Shown here piece by piece: positions 60,747 through 64,000 of a stretch of DNA of 64,000 nucleotides (within the stretch, counting starts at the first letter, position 1; the number at the start of each line of letters is the position of its first letter). The notes under the pieces were generated by a model. It was not told the origin of the DNA, searched no databases, and saw only the letters and a program-made list of their open reading frames with translations. Both the position numbers and the translations under genes were made by a program. The stretch comes from Eucommia ulmoides (taxonomy: Eukaryota; Streptophyta; Magnoliopsida; Garryales; Eucommiaceae): contig CM028335.1 of assembly GCA_016647705.1 (NCBI GenBank), forward strand, positions 36,810,712 through 36,874,711, written 5' to 3'.

Positions 60747-61215
60747 CCCGTGTGATAACGCAATTAAGCATTTAACACTGAATGCATTAAGTACTTATCA
60801 AATTAAGTACATTTAATAACAAAATTAATAAATCACTTACAAAATAAGCATCATTTAAAAATTGTTTAAAATTTTAAGTGTTATGTGATTCACTTAATTT
60901 TTTAGCATTTATCACTTAATACCATAAAATATCTGATTATCATAACCAACATTTTACACTAATAATGTAAAATCTAACGAAAAATGTTATATACAAAAAG
61001 CTATTGATAGAGAAAATACTAAATTGAGAAAAAATAGAGAGAGAAATTTGTAGAAATTGAATATTTTATAAAAATAAAATTGTAAAATTATTTTAGGAAC
61101 AAAAATTTGTAGAAAAATAATTTTTTTGAAGTTAGAAATATTAAAAATTTGAATACTTAATATATTTAGCACTTAATAAATTCAACACTTAAATTTTATG
61201 CATTATCAAACATGC
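60747..61215. mobile_element. hAT-type MITE (469 bp)
   Basis: It is flanked by ACTTAGTC at 60739-60746 and 61216-61223 (8 bp, exact). The ends CCCGTGTGATAACGCA and (reversed) GCATGTTTGATAATGCA are imperfect inverted repeats sharing TGATAA.GCA. The interior is AT-rich with no coding capacity. The gypsy reading resumes after it. Confidence 0.82.
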
Positions 61216-61223
61216 ACTTAGTC

Positions 61224-61355
61224 TAATGGCATGACCGCCCTAGTTCTGATGCTACTTGGATTACAGAGGAGGAGGTTCGTCATCTTGCACCTGACCTTTT
61301 GGAGAATCACAAGCACAACTCATTGGAGTCGAGTTTTTTCCTAGTTGGGGAGAAG
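61224..61355 (+). pseudogene. Gypsy K: C-terminal tail and polypurine tract
   Basis: It reads RPSSDATWITEEEVRHLAPD and SLESSFFLVGEK, the usual tail after a chromodomain-type region, then the purine tract TTGGGGAGAAG before the LTR. Confidence 0.72.
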
Positions 61356-61658
61356 TGATGGGGATCAAGATAATTTGCACTCTTATAACAGGTGTAAATC
61401 AAGGCTAGATTTAAGAAATCTCTGAAATAGAAAAAAAATAAATCTTTATATATATATTTTTATAATTGTAATCTTTGATTTTTCTCCTAAATTTGTGCTT
61501 CCCAAAATAATCTCTCGGCTCCTTTATATAAAAGAGCCTATGATATCCATAGAGGGCATATTTCTACAATTGAATTGATTGAATAATGAATTGTTCTCGA
61601 GTGTTTATATTTCCTCTTGATTTCCATTGTTTATTTTGCATTCAAAATCGGTCCTACA
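61356..61658 (+). mobile_element. Gypsy K, 3' LTR (303 bp)
   Basis: It starts TGATGGGGATCAAGAT after the purine tract and ends CGGTCCTACA. A TATA box CTTTATATAAAAG lies near 61521-61533. There is no 5' partner in the window. Confidence 0.7.
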
Positions 61659-61681
61659 CCACTTCATAATTTTCATTTTAT

Positions 61682-61969
61682 TTCTTTGATGCTCCTTGCA
61701 TTCTCTTCAATGATGGTTTTTCTCATTTAGGCAAAAAAATAAAATAAATAAAAGACGACATTCCAAGATTATATTAATTTTTTTTCAATGTAAATATTTT
61801 ATACCCTAAGATGTAAGTTCTTTGACGCTCCTTGCATTCTTTTCAATGATGGTTTTTCTCATTTAGCCAAAAAAATAAAATAAAATAAAATAAAATAAAA
61901 GATGACATTCCAAGATTATATTAAATATTTTTGTCAATGTAAATATTTTATTCCCTAAGATGTAAGTTA
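61682..61969. repeat. Local tandem duplication, about 136 bp x 2
   Basis: Both copies begin TTCTTTGA(T/C)GCTCCTTGC, continue CAATGATGGTTTTTCTCATT, an (A)nTAAAATA tract, GACATTCCAAGATTATATTA and end CCCTAAGATGTAAGTT. Copy 2 (61818-61969) is longer because of extra AAAAT units. Confidence 0.88.
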
Positions 61970-62171
61970 TTGAAATATTCTCCTTGGGGCACAAGTGTGA
62001 TAAACAGATTTAAAGTGTGCCATATGAAGTTTGGTACTCTAGATATGATTATACTGAATTGGCATCTTGCTAGTTACTGTGGTAAACGTGTGTGTAATGT
62101 GTTTCTTACTTTAGCATAAAAATGACGTGTTCAACCTATTAGTTTGATGATTCATGTGATATTGACGGCAG

Positions 62172-62225
62172 GATCAGATGGGCGAGAAAGCGACAGATAC
62201 ATGTAGCAAAATGCAGGGTGTATAA
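62172..62225 (+). CDS. Host gene exon 3: C-terminal end and stop
   Basis: After the acceptor GACGGCAG, phase 0 reads DQMGEKATDTCSKMQGV and a TAA stop at 62223-62225. The phase matches exon 2 exactly. A short Lys/Ser/Met-Gln tail fits the end I would expect for this small protein family, though that rests on memory. Coding total for the three exons is 426 nt including stop. A tail this short is easily missed by gene finders because it lies 15 kb from exon 2. Confidence 0.8.
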   Translation, partial: DQMGEKATDTCSKMQGV

Positions 62226-62900
62226 CATGCTTGTGTAGCAGGTACAAGGATGCTTAGCTTTTATCTGCTGATCTGGCTGTTTTGCAATCTTGCTTTTCTT
62301 TTACTTTTCTTTTTGTTTATTCCTGATCTAGTTGTTCTTCTCTTTGTTGTTATTGTTGTTACTATTTGTTCTTGATCTTTTGATACGCTGATATTGTTGC
62401 TATGCAGGAGTTATACCAAAACAAAATATTCCAGCAGCATCTCCTTCTCAGTAAACAACATATTTCTATTAAGTGTTAGATAACCATTGCTTATGGATGT
62501 GCATTGTGCGAAGATCCTTGTTAGAATGTGTTGGATCTGGTGTCTCAATTATTTGGTTGCTATGCTGCAGTAGTTAACATTCTTCTGTTATAGGCTATGG
62601 TCCATCTCTTTTAACTATACTTTCCTTACTTGGAAAGTATAAGCTTTATTATTGAACCAGTATCTACATGTTTGTTTGGATATGTATATTTTTTTTTTTT
62701 GAAAAAACTTTTAGTTCACATGATGGGTTTGGTATTATTAGTTTTATTTGATCTTTGTTTGAATCTTTGCATTTGTCCGAAGTTTTGTTTCTACCAGAAC
62801 GCACATGGATTTTTTGACCATTTGGTCAGTTCTCAGAGTGGATGTTGTTGATTCTTTTCACTTGTCTTTATCATTTTTTCCATAGCAGCATTTATACAGG
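62226..62900 (+). other. Probable 3' UTR, with a possible UTR intron
   Basis: The stretch after the stop is T-rich. A donor-like GCAG|GTACAAGG at about 62240 and an acceptor-like TTGCTATGCAG|GAG at about 62407 could remove about 168 bp. No poly(A) signal can be fixed with confidence. The short frames here have no family features. Confidence 0.4.
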
Positions 62901-63747
62901 ATTCTTAAAGGCAAGCAATCAAAATGGGATTCTCTAGAGTTGGGGAAAATAAATTGAGAGTTAGATCTGAAATGCTAAGTCGCCTTTCAAAACAAACAAT
63001 GAAAGTTGAAAATTATGAACCCTTCCTTTTTTATTTCGATTTTCTTTGTCTATCATTTGTATTCCTTTTGTTTACAAGCACGTGCTAAATGTTTGACATC
63101 TTTATATATAATTCATATGCGTTATTGCAAGTGATTGAGCTTGGTATAATAACTTATAATAAGTGATTGAGTATGCGTATGAATTACAGGTCCAGGAGAT
63201 TCTTCATATTGGAAAGGTTATGCTGGCTTTCTTCTACAATAGTTGTGCAACTTGAATCATCGCCCTCCCCTTAAAATTATGTAGTTTTCTTAGTTTTTTG
63301 TTAGGTAGGAGATTCATTCGCTCCTAGTTGAAAAGTCCCTAGAAACTGATGGGGCCATCATATTATTGTATCATTTACTATGGAAAGTGATCGATTTGAA
63401 GATAAGGTGGAGTGGTGGACCCTGTAGGGATAGTATAGTCAATCTTTTACTAGATTCTATCCTCTCAAGGAATATCCGTTTAGTGCAGCATAAGGAATTA
63501 CTCCGGATTTGAACATGTCAAAACTAGGATGCGTTTTGGCTGTTCTTCCGGCATCATCAAATGTTAGCAACTGGGTCATGTGAAATACTGATATTATTGT
63601 GTAAGCTATTCTATGACCACCTTGGTTAATATTTTTTTAGAAATTTCTTTTCTACATGATGGAAGATTGCCATTGGTACAGATTGAATTTAAATCGTTTT
63701 TCTCCAGTAGTTATGATCTTGTTGAGGTTACTGTTGGTTAATGACAG
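62901..63747. other. Intergenic or upstream sequence of the kinase gene
   Basis: No recognisable feature lies between the host gene and the kinase exon. It could hold introns or earlier exons of the kinase gene, which I cannot identify. Confidence 0.35.
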
Positions 63748-64000
63748 ATGTTCTGAAGGTTCGAAGCCGGGTTTCTTCTCATATCTTGAAAGCGACTCCA
63801 AGGCCATGGTGTCTTCCATTGACAAGATCTTGGATGCAATTGAGAAGCCCATCCAATTTTCTTCTAAGCAACTAATGCTTGCCACATATAACTTCTCACA
63901 TTTCTTGGGCGCTGGTGCATTTGGGGCAGTTTGTAGAGGAATTTTCTCAAGTGGATTATTGGAGCTTTGAAAGTTCTCGACGGGAGCTCTGATAAGAGAG
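63748..64000 (+). pseudogene. Receptor-like protein kinase, start of kinase domain, frameshifted, truncated by window
   Basis: An acceptor-like TTAATGACAG near 63747 opens a frame with a juxtamembrane stretch (SSIDKILDAIEKPIQFSSKQ) and the start of a kinase domain: LMLATYNFSHFLGAGAFGAV gives the glycine-rich loop GAGAFG. Then comes GIFSSGLL and, after a one-base loss near 63962, ALKVLDGSSDKR in the next frame; the K of ALK is the expected ATP-binding lysine. In the present frame a stop comes at once (LEL*). The pattern resembles membrane receptor kinases of the LRK10-like / At5g24080-like group. Catalytic loop and beyond lie outside the window. It could be a pseudogene or a sequencing error. 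Confidence 0.75.

Larger units (their letters stand above)
47004..62171 (+). other. Intron 2 of the host gene (15168 bp)
   Basis: It has a GTAAGC donor and a GACGGCAG acceptor. It holds a possible LINE remnant, nested copia and hAT elements, a chromovirus tail, a MITE and a local tandem duplication, listed separately. Confidence 0.78.

Noticed and set aside
62630-62851. Plus-strand hydrophobic 73-residue frame after the host gene
   Set aside because: It reads through poly-T and probable 3' UTR; no start context or family features.

Overview
This is a window of TE-rich plant (most likely eudicot) nuclear DNA. The evidence is plant-type LTR retrotransposon lineages, a hAT transposon with BED and dimerisation domains, GT-AG introns, and the start of a plant receptor-like kinase. 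Host coding sequence is only about 0.7 kb of the 64 kb. I saw no tRNA, rRNA or prokaryotic-type feature.

Layout. 1-4212: 5' part of an Athila-like Ty3/gypsy element on the minus strand (gag-protease, tRNA-Asp primer site, 1.4 kb LTR). 4213-11760: 3' non-coding region and LTR of a plus-strand Ogre/Tat-type element, full of minisatellites and of a recurring module of about 60 bp. 11899-39371: a minus-strand array of related Ogre-like pieces (three gag copies, four LTR copies counting the inverted one, two tRNA-Arg primer sites, one integrase remnant). It is interrupted by a 2.7 kb Tekay-like solo LTR with a perfect 5-bp target duplication and by three copies of a 2.1 kb TGTTG..CAACA LTR.

39887-62225: the main host gene. 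Three exons (39887-40160, 46906-47003, 62172-62225) join in frame into a 141-residue protein. The two introns are 6.7 kb and 15.2 kb and hold almost nothing but transposons. Intron 1 carries a minus-strand Ty1/copia fragment, a perfect 25-bp hairpin and homopolymer tracts. Intron 2 holds a clean nested series: an old copia gag (LTR at 48434) is split by a second copia element (48921-57875), which is split in its gag by a 3.9 kb hAT transposon (52831-56692; perfect 16-bp inverted ends, 8-bp target duplication). Downstream lie another copia RT/RNase H remnant, a chromovirus integrase tail split by a 469-bp MITE, and a short gypsy LTR.

63750-64000: the start of the kinase domain of a receptor-like kinase, with an apparent one-base frameshift at the invariant-lysine strand, running off the window. 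The interesting material is structural: the host gene assembled across TE-filled introns, the nested insertions with intact footprints, and the repeated palindromic modules of the Ogre-like LTR and 3' regions.
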